Shown here: one piece after another, positions 25,507 through 34,149 of the stretch
Position numbering within the stretch: the first letter of the stretch is position 1
How the letters are laid out: every line of letters starts with the position of its first letter
Assembly: GCF_002355595.1 (NCBI RefSeq)
Contig: NZ_AP017422.1
Coordinates: 6,638,823 to 6,702,822 of the forward strand
Direction of reading: 5' to 3'
Length of the DNA: 64,000 nt
Source of the DNA: Filimonas lacunae
Lineage (GTDB): Bacteria > Bacteroidota > Bacteroidia > Chitinophagales > Chitinophagaceae
Notes under the pieces: model-generated
The model's input: only the letters and a program-made list of their open reading frames with translations
What the model was told of the DNA's origin: nothing
Database searches by the model: none
Position numbers and translations under genes: made by a program

Positions 25507-25572
25507 CATGGAGCACACCCTTTATTACCATGGAACACATCTTTAACCACCATGAAATGCACGTTTGGAAAG
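25507..25572 (+). repeat. Three imperfect 22-bp repeats
   Basis: Copies start at 25507, 25529 and 25551 with the core CATGGARCACAYC, the third more divergent (CATGAAATGCAC). They lie in the divergent region between the inverted tail gene and the lysis genes, so they could be regulator sites. Confidence 0.5.
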
Positions 25573-25649
25573 GCTTTCAGAATAATGCAATTTTACAGTG
25601 TTGCCGGTTATTAAAGACAACAGCAGCTAATCTAAAACAAAAAGACACC

Positions 25650-25964
25650 ATGAATATTACCATCTGGGTATCGCTTCTTACCGCAATACTCACCTCCTTA
25701 CTGGCCCGTGTTTTATATCGAAACAAACTAAAAGCAGAAACCCAAAAACTGGAAGCTGACACTGAAAAAATAAGGCTGGAAAACATAGAAAAAACTGTAA
25801 ATCTTTGGCGTTCTTTCTCTGCCGATCTGGAAAAGCAAATAAAACAACTAACAGAACGCTGTGTGCTGCTCAGCACTGAAATAGAACGTCTACGTTCTGA
25901 AAACACCACCTTGGAAACACAGGTAATTAAATTAAGAGCAGCTATAGAAAAAAAAGTAGTATGA
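25650..25964 (+). CDS. Membrane-anchored coiled-coil protein (possible inner spanin part)
   Basis: 104-residue protein with an N-terminal membrane helix (IWVSLLTAILTSLLARVLY) and a long heptad-like helix for the rest (LKAETQKLEADTEKIRLENIEK through TLETQVIKLRAAIEKK). The start at 25650 is chosen because the membrane helix begins there; the longer frame upstream crosses the 22-bp repeats. It is ATGA-coupled to the next gene. Location and topology fit an Rz-like component of the lysis set, but the family is not recognised. Confidence 0.65.
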   Translation: MNITIWVSLLTAILTSLLARVLYRNKLKAETQKLEADTEKIRLENIEKTVNLWRSFSADLEKQIKQLTERCVLLSTEIERLRSENTTLETQVIKLRAAIEKKVV

Positions 25965-26551
25965 AAATAAAAGCAATGATAGCACTGGCAGTGCTGCCCG
26001 CATTCTCATGCCACACTTCCAGAAATGTATCAAAAAACAATATACGTACCGATAGTGCAGGCCTTAGCAAAAGTGAACAAATCAGTAAATCAATAACGTC
26101 TTTATTAAGCGAGGCACATTCGGTCACCAAAAGTCAGGGCATCGTATACACACAGCCAGACAGCATTAAAACCAACTTTCTTTTCAATCCTGCCGACACC
26201 AGCGATGTAGAAACCGAGATAGAAACGGGCACCTTACATGTAAAAGCAAAGTTCAACCCTAAAACCGGCAAAGGCACGCTGGCTGCAGTGAAGAAGACAG
26301 AACAGGTAACTGTTGATATATACAAAGAGGAAAGCAGGAAGATCACTTCTTCCGGAACAGACAGCAATAGCAGAAAGCTAATGGATAGCACCCATGTAAC
26401 CCGTAAAGAAAGCAGCAAAATCTCAGTGAGTAAAACTAACCCATTTGCATTCATTGGACTTCTGCTACTGCTTGCCTGCCTTTACCTGCTTTATCGCTGG
26501 CTAAAGAAAGAATGCCTACTATATAAAAACAAAACGAATGAAGAAAATTAA
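25961..26551 (+). CDS. Spanin-like protein: N-terminal lipobox and C-terminal membrane helix
   Basis: 196-residue protein with a signal ending in a lipobox-like PAFSC (C17), a hydrophilic strand-rich middle (Ser/Thr/Lys rich) and a C-terminal membrane helix (NPFAFIGLLLLLACLYLLYRWLKK, about 160-183). An outer-membrane lipid anchor plus an inner-membrane helix is the topology of unimolecular spanins, which fuse the two membranes in the last step of lysis. The lipobox is not canonical at -2. Flanked by the coiled-coil protein and the holin-like gene, with overlaps on both sides. Confidence 0.55.
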   Translation: MKIKAMIALAVLPAFSCHTSRNVSKNNIRTDSAGLSKSEQISKSITSLLSEAHSVTKSQGIVYTQPDSIKTNFLFNPADTSDVETEIETGTLHVKAKFNPKTGKGTLAAVKKTEQVTVDIYKEESRKITSSGTDSNSRKLMDSTHVTRKESSKISVSKTNPFAFIGLLLLLACLYLLYRWLKKECLLYKNKTNEEN

Positions 26552-26966
26552 ACGACTGTTACTCCTGCACGATTGGATGTGGAGTGTGGCTATCGCCTTT
26601 GTATGCTACTGGCTGTTGAATCTTGGCCCGGCATCTATTAATGGAGTAGCTATGGAATATTATGCCATCAACTGGATGCAGGCACTGCTGGCCACTGCAG
26701 GCATTATGGCAGGCTTGTTTGCCGTAGCCAGACTGGGTTTGTGGTTTAATCTGCAGAAGATACACCACTATGTGTGGGGCAAAAGATACAAAGTACCCGG
26801 ATCGTGGGAGGGCGCAAAGGAGTACCGGCTGTTTTCTTTTGAAGATTTTAAAACCTTACAACCATGGCAAAAATTATTACTGGCTTCTGTATGGGTGGCC
26901 TTCTTATTCTCAGCAGCCTTAGTGGTTTTTCTCAAACTACTGTCAGCAGCAAGCGTAGCACCATAA
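26538..26966 (+). CDS. Holin-like membrane protein
   Basis: 142-residue protein with three predicted membrane helices (about 12-30, 46-66, 113-135) and a short basic start. Position directly before the endolysin gene, which begins inside its last 103 bp in another frame, supports a holin function. No sequence family is recognised, so the role comes from topology and context. Confidence 0.6.
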   Translation: MKKIKRLLLLHDWMWSVAIAFVCYWLLNLGPASINGVAMEYYAINWMQALLATAGIMAGLFAVARLGLWFNLQKIHHYVWGKRYKVPGSWEGAKEYRLFSFEDFKTLQPWQKLLLASVWVAFLFSAALVVFLKLLSAASVAP

Positions 26967-27418
26967 CCGCTATCTATAGCAGCCAGATAGGTGTTCGCGA
27001 AAAAACAGGCCATAACGATGGGCTACAGGTAGAACGGTATTTACAGGCAGTGGGGCTGGATAAAGGATATGCCTGGTGCGCCGCATTTGTAAAGTGGAGC
27101 CTGCTAAAAGGAGGTGAAACCAATGCGAAAACAATAAACGGGATGGCAGCAAGTTGCCAGAGAAAAGAGTCGCTCGTGTTTTATCAATCCAAATGGCTTA
27201 CCACACCACTGCCTGCCGATGTATTCTGCCTTTACTACAAAAGCCTTGGCCGCATTGGACATACCGGCTTTTTCGATGGCTGGGCCAATAAAGCCATGGG
27301 CACTTATCATTCGGTAGAAGGAAATACCAATGATGGTGGCAGCAGAAACGGCGATGGTGTATACAGGCGCGTCCGGCAAATCAATGCCACACACTCAATC
27401 AGTCGTTGGGTATTATAA
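26864..27418 (+). CDS. CHAP-type peptidoglycan endolysin
   Basis: 184-residue cell-wall hydrolase with a hydrophobic N-terminal export signal (about 5-22). The CHAP-like catalytic core shows C72 in GYAWCAAFVKW, H133 in GRIGHTGFF and N154 in VEGNTND, a Cys-His-Asn set. A signal-bearing endolysin reaches the periplasm on its own, with the holin controlling timing. It starts within the holin-like gene (103-bp overlap) and closes the lysis set before the tail genes. Confidence 0.8.
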   Translation: MAKIITGFCMGGLLILSSLSGFSQTTVSSKRSTITAIYSSQIGVREKTGHNDGLQVERYLQAVGLDKGYAWCAAFVKWSLLKGGETNAKTINGMAASCQRKESLVFYQSKWLTTPLPADVFCLYYKSLGRIGHTGFFDGWANKAMGTYHSVEGNTNDGGSRNGDGVYRRVRQINATHSISRWVL

Positions 27419-27448
27419 AAACAAAATCAATCATTAAACAAAAAACAC

Positions 27449-28588
27449 ATGTCTTATCCTAAAGTAGTGGTTACCTATTCCAATGGTAATCTGCTCAGTG
27501 ATGTTTCCGCAGTAGATGGAATAGCGGGTTTAGCTGGAACCGTAAATACGGTAGCACTGCAAGGTGCTCCGGTAGAAGTATATAACCTGGCAGATGCCGA
27601 AAGCAAGGGCTTCACCGAAGCAGCTGAACCAGTAATGTACAGACACTTACAGGAATTTTACGGTGAAGTAGGCGGTAACCAGGAATTACACGTAATGGGC
27701 GTAGCAGCTACACAAACAATGGCCAGCATCCTGGACGACACCAATGCAGCCGGTGCTAAAAAATTAATTGCTGCTGCTGATGGCAAAATTCGTCTGCTAG
27801 GCGTTTTCCGTACACCACCCTCTGGCTACAATGCTGGTGAAAAATTCTTAGATGCGGATGTAGAAGCTGCTGTAACCAAAGCCAAAACCTTTGCACAGGC
27901 ACGATTAAGCGAGTTAAGCCCACTGCGTGTGTTAGTAGAAGGCCGCGTAGCCAAAGAAGACAGCGCGGATGTATTCACACCCGATACCGCCAGCAATGGT
28001 TTTGCCGGTGTAGTATTAGGAGGTAGCCAGTCAAACGGTTCAGCCTCTGTAGGCCTGGCACTGGGTCGTGCAGTGAAGTATCCTGCACATATTAAAATTG
28101 GCAAAGTCGCCAATGGCCCATTAAGCATTACTACTGCTTATGTTGGCTCTAAACCTATTAAAGAGGTGGTAAACCTGGAAAACCTGCACGGTAAAGGCTT
28201 TATCAGCTTTATGAAGCATCCGCAAAAAGCAGGTATTTATTTCGGTATCGACCGTATGGCAAGCAACGACGATTATCGCTTACTGGCTTATGGCCGTATC
28301 TTGGATAAAGCTGCTGTTGTAGCCGCTGCTACTTATGTTGAGCAAATAGAAAGCGAGATAAATGTAACTACAGAAGGGAAAGTTTCTGACGCAGATATTA
28401 CCTACCTGTCTGGATTAATTGAGCAGCAGATTAATTCAAATATGGGAGAGCAGATCAGTAAGGTACAGGTTGTTATCAGTCCTGCGCAGGACATCGTAAA
28501 CACCAGTAAAATTTTTATTAAACTACGCATTATACCTAAAGGCTATACCAGCTTCATTGAAATAGACCTTGGTTTAACTACTGCATAA
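27449..28588 (+). CDS. Contractile tail sheath protein (DUF2586-like)
   Basis: 379-residue major tail sheath subunit. The start (MSYPKVVVTYSNGNLLSDVS) and the C-terminal domain (VVISPAQDIVNTSKIFIKLRIIPKGYTSFIEIDLGL) match the sheath fold of DUF2586-type proteins, in which the last strand inserts into neighbours. It is first of the structural genes and followed by the tube gene in the usual sheath-tube order. Presence of a sheath makes the particle contractile. Confidence 0.8.
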   Translation: MSYPKVVVTYSNGNLLSDVSAVDGIAGLAGTVNTVALQGAPVEVYNLADAESKGFTEAAEPVMYRHLQEFYGEVGGNQELHVMGVAATQTMASILDDTNAAGAKKLIAAADGKIRLLGVFRTPPSGYNAGEKFLDADVEAAVTKAKTFAQARLSELSPLRVLVEGRVAKEDSADVFTPDTASNGFAGVVLGGSQSNGSASVGLALGRAVKYPAHIKIGKVANGPLSITTAYVGSKPIKEVVNLENLHGKGFISFMKHPQKAGIYFGIDRMASNDDYRLLAYGRILDKAAVVAAATYVEQIESEINVTTEGKVSDADITYLSGLIEQQINSNMGEQISKVQVVISPAQDIVNTSKIFIKLRIIPKGYTSFIEIDLGLTTA

Positions 28589-28623
28589 ACAAACCAAAAA
28601 GCGAAAACATTTAAACATTAACA

Positions 28624-29055
28624 ATGGGAGCATTTTCAACCAGTGAGTGTGCCTGGTCTCAAACCAGCATTACAATTTTAAAAAGAACCTTAGTTGGCAT
28701 TACAGGCTTTGAATTTAAAGCAGCAATTGAAAAAGAATATCTACGTGGTGCAGGCAGCAAGCCAATCGACATTCAAATGGGCGACGAGTCATACACAGGC
28801 AATATTAAGCTGTTAAAGTACGAGGTAGATATGCTGAATGATGCCGCACAGTTTGCCGGCTACGAGAGCATTTTGCACGTGCCACATACACTTATTTTAA
28901 TTACCTGCGTATACAAAAAAACAGAAAGCGATACCGCCAAAACAATCACTGTGCCACAGGTAGCATTTACAGAAATGCCATTTGCCATGGAAAAGAATGC
29001 AAAAATGACTGAAGTAACACTTCCATTTATTTCCATGAACATGATTTACAAATAG
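28624..29055 (+). CDS. Tail tube protein
   Basis: 143-residue protein placed directly after the sheath. Size, strand-rich pattern and an extended beta-hairpin region (GDESYTGNIKLLKYEVDML) fit the inner tube of contractile tails. Assignment depends largely on order: sheath, tube, chaperone, tape measure. Confidence 0.72.
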   Translation: MGAFSTSECAWSQTSITILKRTLVGITGFEFKAAIEKEYLRGAGSKPIDIQMGDESYTGNIKLLKYEVDMLNDAAQFAGYESILHVPHTLILITCVYKKTESDTAKTITVPQVAFTEMPFAMEKNAKMTEVTLPFISMNMIYK

Positions 29056-29091
29056 CCATTCCAAATCTCTAAAAAAATCAATAAAGCAATA

Positions 29092-29511
29092 ATGATACGA
29101 ACAGACAACTATAAAGGAGCTTCTTTGAAAGATATTAAAGAACGCGAACGCAAAGAAAAAGACAGTTCCTTGCGAGAGCAATGTAGCCAGATTGCTAACG
29201 AACGTTATGGCGAAGACACTGTAAAAAAGTGGAGTAATACCTACAAAGGCTTGTTTTTTCTCCCTGTATTGAATGAAGAAGAAAAAATAGATAAACTAGC
29301 TGTATTAAAGCCTATAGACAGGCATATTTTATCATTTGCCAGCACCAAAATAAGTGATGAGGGTTTATACCTATTCCTGGAAGCATGTATGCGCGAATGC
29401 TGGATTGATGGAGATAAAGAGATACTGGATGACGATGAGTATTTCATACCTGCAGCAAACAGCCTCAACAAACTAATTGAAGGCAAAAAGGCGATACTGC
29501 TAAAAAGATAA
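29092..29511 (+). CDS. Tail assembly chaperone, short form (gpG-like)
   Basis: 139-residue helical protein between tube and tape measure, the position of the tail chaperone that coats the tape measure during assembly. The product of the zero frame ends at TAA 29509-29511. Downstream the -1 frame is open from 29481 to TGA 29700-29702 with no start codon near its beginning, so a longer product is expected by frameshift. The Lys-rich A runs AAAAAG at 29485-29490 and 29502-29507 lie in the overlap. Confidence 0.7.
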   Translation: MIRTDNYKGASLKDIKERERKEKDSSLREQCSQIANERYGEDTVKKWSNTYKGLFFLPVLNEEEKIDKLAVLKPIDRHILSFASTKISDEGLYLFLEACMRECWIDGDKEILDDDEYFIPAANSLNKLIEGKKAILLKR

Positions 29512-29702
29512 GCGATGCATCGGTAAAGGCCGAACAGGACTTGTTCGGCTTTTTAGAAACTCTTGTTGAGTATTACACAGGGCAGGATGCATCGCGCTTA
29601 ACAGACGACGCCCTCGTGCTGAAAGTAGCACACATAAAAACAATAAGAAAGATGGAAGCAGATAACAGTCTTAATAATTCACTTGAAACTTTTTTGAAAT
29701 GA
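29481..29702 (+). CDS. Tail chaperone -1 frame extension (gpT-like)
   Basis: Open frame with protein-like content (KISDASVKAEQDLFGFLETL and onward, ending LNNSLETFLK) read only after a -1 shift from the upstream gene. Its TGA (29700-29702) overlaps the tape-measure ATG (29699-29701) as ATGA, the coupling seen between real genes. A fused product would be about 203 residues. Programmed -1 shifting at exactly this place is the rule in tailed phages; no canonical XXXYYYZ heptamer is perfect here. Confidence 0.65.
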   Translation, partial: RQKGDTAKKISDASVKAEQDLFGFLETLVEYYTGQDASRLTDDALVLKVAHIKTIRKMEADNSLNNSLETFLK

Positions 29703-31540
29703 GCAGCAGTGTAATTCAACTGTACGTTACAATGAGAGACCTGGCAAGCAGCGGCCTGGCGACACTTGCTCAGAATGCTAAAAAGTCCTTTGACCAAATC
29801 CAAAATTACTTAGTTAAGGTTAATAAAAAGATAGAAGCCGTAATTGATAATGTTGAGAAGTTGACAAAGCGCCTACCCGATGTTGAGGAAGGAATAAGAC
29901 GGGCGTTTGGAGGAAACAACCTTTCAAGAACCAGCAACCAGCTAAACCAGATTCAACAATCTGCACAAAGGGCAGCACAGGCAATAGCAGCTATACCAGC
30001 TCCCCCGGCGGCTGAAAAAAAGGAAAAGTCAGAAGGCGCGAAAGCACTTGAAGACCTGACATCTAAAACGGTTTCCAAGTTTTATGACATAGGAAAAGAA
30101 TCTATTGTAAAAGCAATGGATTTTGATTCCGCCAAGCAAGGAGTACTATCTATGACAAAAGACGCTGACAAAGGAGGAATATTAAGTCAGGGCTTACAGA
30201 CGATGTCAGAAAATCCAATGATGGGCTCCGAAGTCTACTCAAATGCAAAAGCCATGCTTGATTATGGAGTATCAGTAGATAAAATACTGCCTGCACTAAA
30301 AGTATTTGGCGATATAAGCGGTGGGAATAAAGAACAATTAAAGGGACTTTCAGAAGCATTCGCAGAAGTGCAGGAAAGCGGAAGGCTTACCGAATCGAGC
30401 ATGAAGAAATTTAAAGATGCCGGATTTAATCCTATTAAAGAGATAAGCAAAAGTAAAAACATGCTACCGGAAGATGTAATGAAACATCTGAAGGATGGAA
30501 CTATTGGTTCAGATATGGTAAGCCAGGCCTTGCAAAGATCCACTAATAAAGGCGGGGATTACTTTCTGGGACTTTCAGAGGCAGCTGAAACGCCACAAGG
30601 GAAACTATTGGCATTGCAAAACCGCTTTGAAATGCTACAAATTAAAGCGGGAGAAGCACTAATGCCCATAATAGATATTCTAACCAGACTCGGCAACTTT
30701 TTGATGGATCATAAAGAAATAGTTCTTGGTCTAGTCGGGGTTTGGGCAACATACGCTGTCGTAACTCAGGCAGCAACGATAGCAGAACAAGCATTTAACA
30801 TGGTTACAGCAATGAATCCTATTGTATTTGTTATTGCTGCAATAATAGGAGCCATTATAGCTATTCGCCTACTTATGGACAAATACCAGGGATGGAGTGA
30901 TGCGATGAAAGCGCTTTGGCAAATTATAAAGGCAGTGGGTGGGCTGATCATCTTATTTTTTAAAGAGTTATATGAGTCAGTTGCCTATTCTATCCAGTTG
31001 GCGAAATTAAAAGTAGAAAGCTGGATTCAATGGCTTAAGCAGGTGGGAGAAAATATTAAAAAGGCCTGGGAATTCATTAAACAGGGTGAGTTTGACAAGG
31101 CATCTACGGTATTACGTGCAGAAATAAAAACAAAGGCATCTGCTGAAATTGAGACATTAAAAAACAAGAAAAAAGAAGAAGATCTTAAAAATTTAGGCAA
31201 ACACACTCTTCTCGTCAATAACCTGGCTGAGGGTATAACAAAGCTCCCTAAAAATCGGGAAGCATTATTTAAACCAAAGTCAGCAACTCTGCCAGCCGAA
31301 CAACCTAAAGTAGGCGGACTATCCACTACGGGTAAAACGGTCGATTTCAAAAATACCAAAGAAGGCATAGGACAGGATGTTACCAGTGGAGGCCCTAGGG
31401 TTATTAATATTAACGGAGTAAAATTCACTGATAAGATAGAGATACATGTGGCAGCATTAAACGAAGGCTTGAATCAGCTGGAAGACCGTATGGCACAACT
31501 ATATCTGCGCATTCTTAACAGTGGGGCTAAAATGCAATAG
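29699..31540 (+). CDS. Tail tape measure protein
   Basis: 613-residue protein that sets tail length and fills the tube. It has long helical regions, a conserved tape-measure segment (SKFYDIGKESIVKAMDFDSAKQ, then TPQGKLLALQNRFEMLQIKAGEALMPIIDILTRLGNFL) and two hydrophobic stretches (about 345-395: GLVGVWATYAVVTQAATIAEQAF and PIVFVIAAIIGAIIAIRLL). By the usual rule of about 1.5 angstrom per residue the tail would be roughly 90 nm, an inference. ATGA-coupled to the chaperone extension. Confidence 0.85.
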   Translation: MSSSVIQLYVTMRDLASSGLATLAQNAKKSFDQIQNYLVKVNKKIEAVIDNVEKLTKRLPDVEEGIRRAFGGNNLSRTSNQLNQIQQSAQRAAQAIAAIPAPPAAEKKEKSEGAKALEDLTSKTVSKFYDIGKESIVKAMDFDSAKQGVLSMTKDADKGGILSQGLQTMSENPMMGSEVYSNAKAMLDYGVSVDKILPALKVFGDISGGNKEQLKGLSEAFAEVQESGRLTESSMKKFKDAGFNPIKEISKSKNMLPEDVMKHLKDGTIGSDMVSQALQRSTNKGGDYFLGLSEAAETPQGKLLALQNRFEMLQIKAGEALMPIIDILTRLGNFLMDHKEIVLGLVGVWATYAVVTQAATIAEQAFNMVTAMNPIVFVIAAIIGAIIAIRLLMDKYQGWSDAMKALWQIIKAVGGLIILFFKELYESVAYSIQLAKLKVESWIQWLKQVGENIKKAWEFIKQGEFDKASTVLRAEIKTKASAEIETLKNKKKEEDLKNLGKHTLLVNNLAEGITKLPKNREALFKPKSATLPAEQPKVGGLSTTGKTVDFKNTKEGIGQDVTSGGPRVININGVKFTDKIEIHVAALNEGLNQLEDRMAQLYLRILNSGAKMQ

Positions 31541-31541
31541 T

Positions 31542-32156
31542 ATGAGTTCATTAATATACGACTTAGAAAAACTGTATAAGCAAACCTTTGGCACCAAACC
31601 TGAAATTGTAAAAAGATGGACGCCAGACATAACTAATGAAAGCCAGTTGTGGCTAAATGAAATGAATCAAAAACCCGCACGGGATGCTTCAGGTGCAGAA
31701 CTAAGGCTGCAATATGAAGGTGTTGAAATTTGGCTTCCTACCAAATTTTGGAGCTTGCCATCAGATATGGGTGATAAGGGCACCTTATTACTGCCATACA
31801 CAGTGGTAAAAATTAAATGCAAAAAAACAATTGTTAAAACACCACTTGCTGAACGCCGAGGTACAATTAAAGAACAATACAGTACGGAAGACTACGCCAT
31901 CAGCCTTAAAGGATTTGTTATTGACAAAAAACGCGTATGGCCTTATAACGAACTCACCGAGTTAAAAAGATTGTTTGAGCTTAACAGGGCCGTAAACATG
32001 AGTAATGCCCTGACCAATATTTTTATTGGCGACAATGACAGAGTTGTTATTGAAAGCTTTGAACTACCTGAAGTGCAGGGAGGCAGAAATCACGTTCGGC
32101 CTTTTACAATGGAACTTGAAAGCGACACAGTATTCACGTTGGAAACAAGCAATTGA
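31542..32156 (+). CDS. Tail/baseplate-proximal protein (possibly DUF6046)
   Basis: 204-residue protein placed after the tape measure. The start is the ATG at 31542, one base after the previous stop. Strand-rich, with LRLQYEGVEIWLPTKFWSLP and YAISLKGFVIDKKRVWPYNELTELK. In related Bacteroidota tail loci a DUF6046 protein sits here; in other phages this is a tube-initiator or hub-linker position. Function inferred from order only. Confidence 0.55.
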   Translation: MSSLIYDLEKLYKQTFGTKPEIVKRWTPDITNESQLWLNEMNQKPARDASGAELRLQYEGVEIWLPTKFWSLPSDMGDKGTLLLPYTVVKIKCKKTIVKTPLAERRGTIKEQYSTEDYAISLKGFVIDKKRVWPYNELTELKRLFELNRAVNMSNALTNIFIGDNDRVVIESFELPEVQGGRNHVRPFTMELESDTVFTLETSN

Positions 32157-32157
32157 T

Positions 32158-33147
32158 ATGTTTTTAATGACAAACAGCATCACTATAGGAGGTTTCAAAC
32201 CTTTTAAGTGCACCTCTGCCACCTGGAGCAGAAGCATGGACAACTATGCCGATAGCGCCAAAATAAAATTACCGGCATTGTGCCGCCTGGTAAAAACAGG
32301 CGATCAATACGAGATTCCGGAAATGAGTACCAACCAGGTACTTAAAAGTGGAATGCCGGTAACTATTTCCTGTGGCTATAATGGACTTGATAAAGTCCGC
32401 TTTAAAGGATTTATTAAACAAATAAATTTCTCCGTTCCGCTTGAAATAGAATGTGAGGGTTACAGTTTTTTATTACAGATGGATAAAAAAATAATGAAAC
32501 ACAACTATGTAAAAACAACTGTAAAAAAAATCCTCCAGGACCTTGTAGCAGATACTTCTATTAAACTAAGCCCACTTGTACCGGACATACCTGTAAGCAA
32601 AGCTGAATTAGCTAATAAATCCGGAGTACAGGTGTTGGAATGGCTTAAAACGAATATGCTTCTTACTGTTTATTTCAATTTTGATGAGCTGTATGTTGGA
32701 TTACGTTATGTTGATATGAAGCGATCCACAACAGTTAAGCATAAGCTTGGCTGGAACGTAATAAAAGATAATCAACTGACATTTAACTCCGACAAAACAG
32801 ACACGCAAGTAAACATCAGCCTGAAAGCCCGCCAACCTGATGGTGTAAAAAAAGAATGGACAGACACCGGCACAGGTAATAAAAAAGTACTGACCATACA
32901 AGGCATAGACCTAGACTCCTCTTTTTTACAAAAATTGAGAGACGACAGGCAATTGCAGGAAAACCAAAAGGGATATGGAGGTAAAATAACCGGGTTCCTG
33001 GAACCGGCGTGTGATCTGAATACTGTATCTGCCATAAGCGACCCCCGTTACATAGAGCGGGCCGGCAATTATGTTATAGAAAGCATTGAAGGATCATTTG
33101 ACGCTTCAGGCGGCAGACAACATATTGGTATAGGAATAAAAATTTAG
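32158..33147 (+). CDS. Baseplate hub protein (gpD/late-control D-like)
   Basis: 329-residue protein resembling phage P2 gpD / T4 gp27-type hubs: tube-like strands in the first half (MPVTISCGYNGLDKVRFKGFIKQINFSVP), a middle domain with LVADTSIKLSPLVPDIPVSK and VQVLEWLKTNML, and a final strand domain. I start at 32158, directly after the previous stop; the longer frame upstream lies inside the preceding gene. The hub joins the tube to the spike encoded next. Confidence 0.7.
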   Translation: MFLMTNSITIGGFKPFKCTSATWSRSMDNYADSAKIKLPALCRLVKTGDQYEIPEMSTNQVLKSGMPVTISCGYNGLDKVRFKGFIKQINFSVPLEIECEGYSFLLQMDKKIMKHNYVKTTVKKILQDLVADTSIKLSPLVPDIPVSKAELANKSGVQVLEWLKTNMLLTVYFNFDELYVGLRYVDMKRSTTVKHKLGWNVIKDNQLTFNSDKTDTQVNISLKARQPDGVKKEWTDTGTGNKKVLTIQGIDLDSSFLQKLRDDRQLQENQKGYGGKITGFLEPACDLNTVSAISDPRYIERAGNYVIESIEGSFDASGGRQHIGIGIKI

Positions 33148-33149
33148 TC

Positions 33150-33629
33150 ATGCGCATACATGAAGAAATAAGATCCTCTCTACTTGCATTGTCAGCAAAA
33201 GTTGGCCCACAGCCAACTATGCTGGCAACTGTAAAAGAGATTGATGAAAGCGACTTCACCTGTACACTGGAAGACGAGGATGGCCTGAAGATAACGCAGG
33301 TAAGACTTCGTCCTGTAATTGACAGTAAAGAAGCCATCACCATTTTCCCCAAAATAGGCACCTGGGCATTGGCTGTTCGTATCGAAAGCGATAACGAATG
33401 GATGTTGATTGCATCAGGAGAAGCTGACAAATGGCGGATAAAAACAGGAGCTGGTGTGATGGAGCAGAGCACAAAAGGCCTGCTTATTCAACACGACTCA
33501 GATACCTTGTTACAGGTAATAGAACTACTAGTGCAAGCCTGTATGAAGATAGTGGTACTACAGGGTCAAAATCCTGATTACCCTAAGCTACAAGAAGCAT
33601 TAAGCAAAGCAAAAAAAATTTTACAATAA
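33150..33629 (+). CDS. Baseplate spike/OB-fold protein (gpV-like)
   Basis: 159-residue protein following the hub. The first 110 residues look like the OB-fold of gpV/gp5 spikes (TMLATVKEIDESDFTCTLEDEDG, VRLRPVIDSKEAITIFPKIGTWALAVRI). The remainder is a helix (LLQVIELLVQACMKIVVL) instead of a long beta-helix, so the point may be completed by another protein. Its stop overlaps the next start (TAATG). Confidence 0.62.
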   Translation: MRIHEEIRSSLLALSAKVGPQPTMLATVKEIDESDFTCTLEDEDGLKITQVRLRPVIDSKEAITIFPKIGTWALAVRIESDNEWMLIASGEADKWRIKTGAGVMEQSTKGLLIQHDSDTLLQVIELLVQACMKIVVLQGQNPDYPKLQEALSKAKKILQ

Positions 33630-33859
33630 TGCCACTAAATGCCACCCTTTTAGGACAACAGCTTTACAATAAGGCCAGTGAGTTTAATAATGTAAATATT
33701 GACGATATAGAGCAGGCCAGAAAAGACTTCTGGAATGGAATTGCATCCGAAGTCGTAGCACACATACAGGCCAATGCAGCATTAAATGTTCCAGGGTTAG
33801 GTCTCATAGCAGGCCCCTATCCCGTTACGGGCAATTCAATCACCGGAAAAATACAATAA
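33629..33859 (+). CDS. Small baseplate-region protein (76 aa)
   Basis: 76 residues, unrecognised. A helical first half (DDIEQARKDFWNGIASEVVAHIQANA) is followed by a short Gly/Pro-rich end (VPGLGLIAGPYPVTGNSITG). It is coupled on both sides by TAATG overlaps, so it is surely expressed with the baseplate genes. It might be a PAAR-like tip substitute or a wedge factor; neither is supported by motifs. Confidence 0.6.
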   Translation: MPLNATLLGQQLYNKASEFNNVNIDDIEQARKDFWNGIASEVVAHIQANAALNVPGLGLIAGPYPVTGNSITGKIQ

Positions 33860-34149
33860 TGACAGACCTTTTATTAAATGACACCAATGACCTTCTTATC
33901 AATGAAAATACCGGCGACTGGATAATTGGCAATAGCGATACGCAGCATCAACGCCTATTATTAGTCTGCACCAAGGGCAGCTTTAAAGAAAATCCTACCT
34001 GTGGGGTTGGTGTGGCCAGCTACCTGGAAGATGAAAACCCTACAGCCTTATTAAGGGAAGTCAGACTTCAATTTAGCTCAGACGGAATGAAGGTTTCTGA
34101 AGTGGCTATTGAGAACAATCAATTAAAAGTAAATGCAACCTATCCATGA
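33859..34149 (+). CDS. gp25-like baseplate wedge protein
   Basis: 96-residue protein with the gp25/gpW pattern: DTQHQRLLLVCTKGSFKENPTCGVGVASYLEDENP resembles the conserved loop in which a strand is followed by a Gly-rich turn, then a helix and strands. gp25 links sheath and baseplate and starts sheath assembly. The ATGA overlap with the next gene indicates coupled translation. Confidence 0.65.
   Translation: MTDLLLNDTNDLLINENTGDWIIGNSDTQHQRLLLVCTKGSFKENPTCGVGVASYLEDENPTALLREVRLQFSSDGMKVSEVAIENNQLKVNATYP

Noticed and set aside
25449-25649. N-terminal extension of the coiled-coil lysis protein
   Set aside because: It would translate the 22-bp DNA repeats into a His/Met-rich segment and hide the membrane helix; the internal ATG at 25650 is better.
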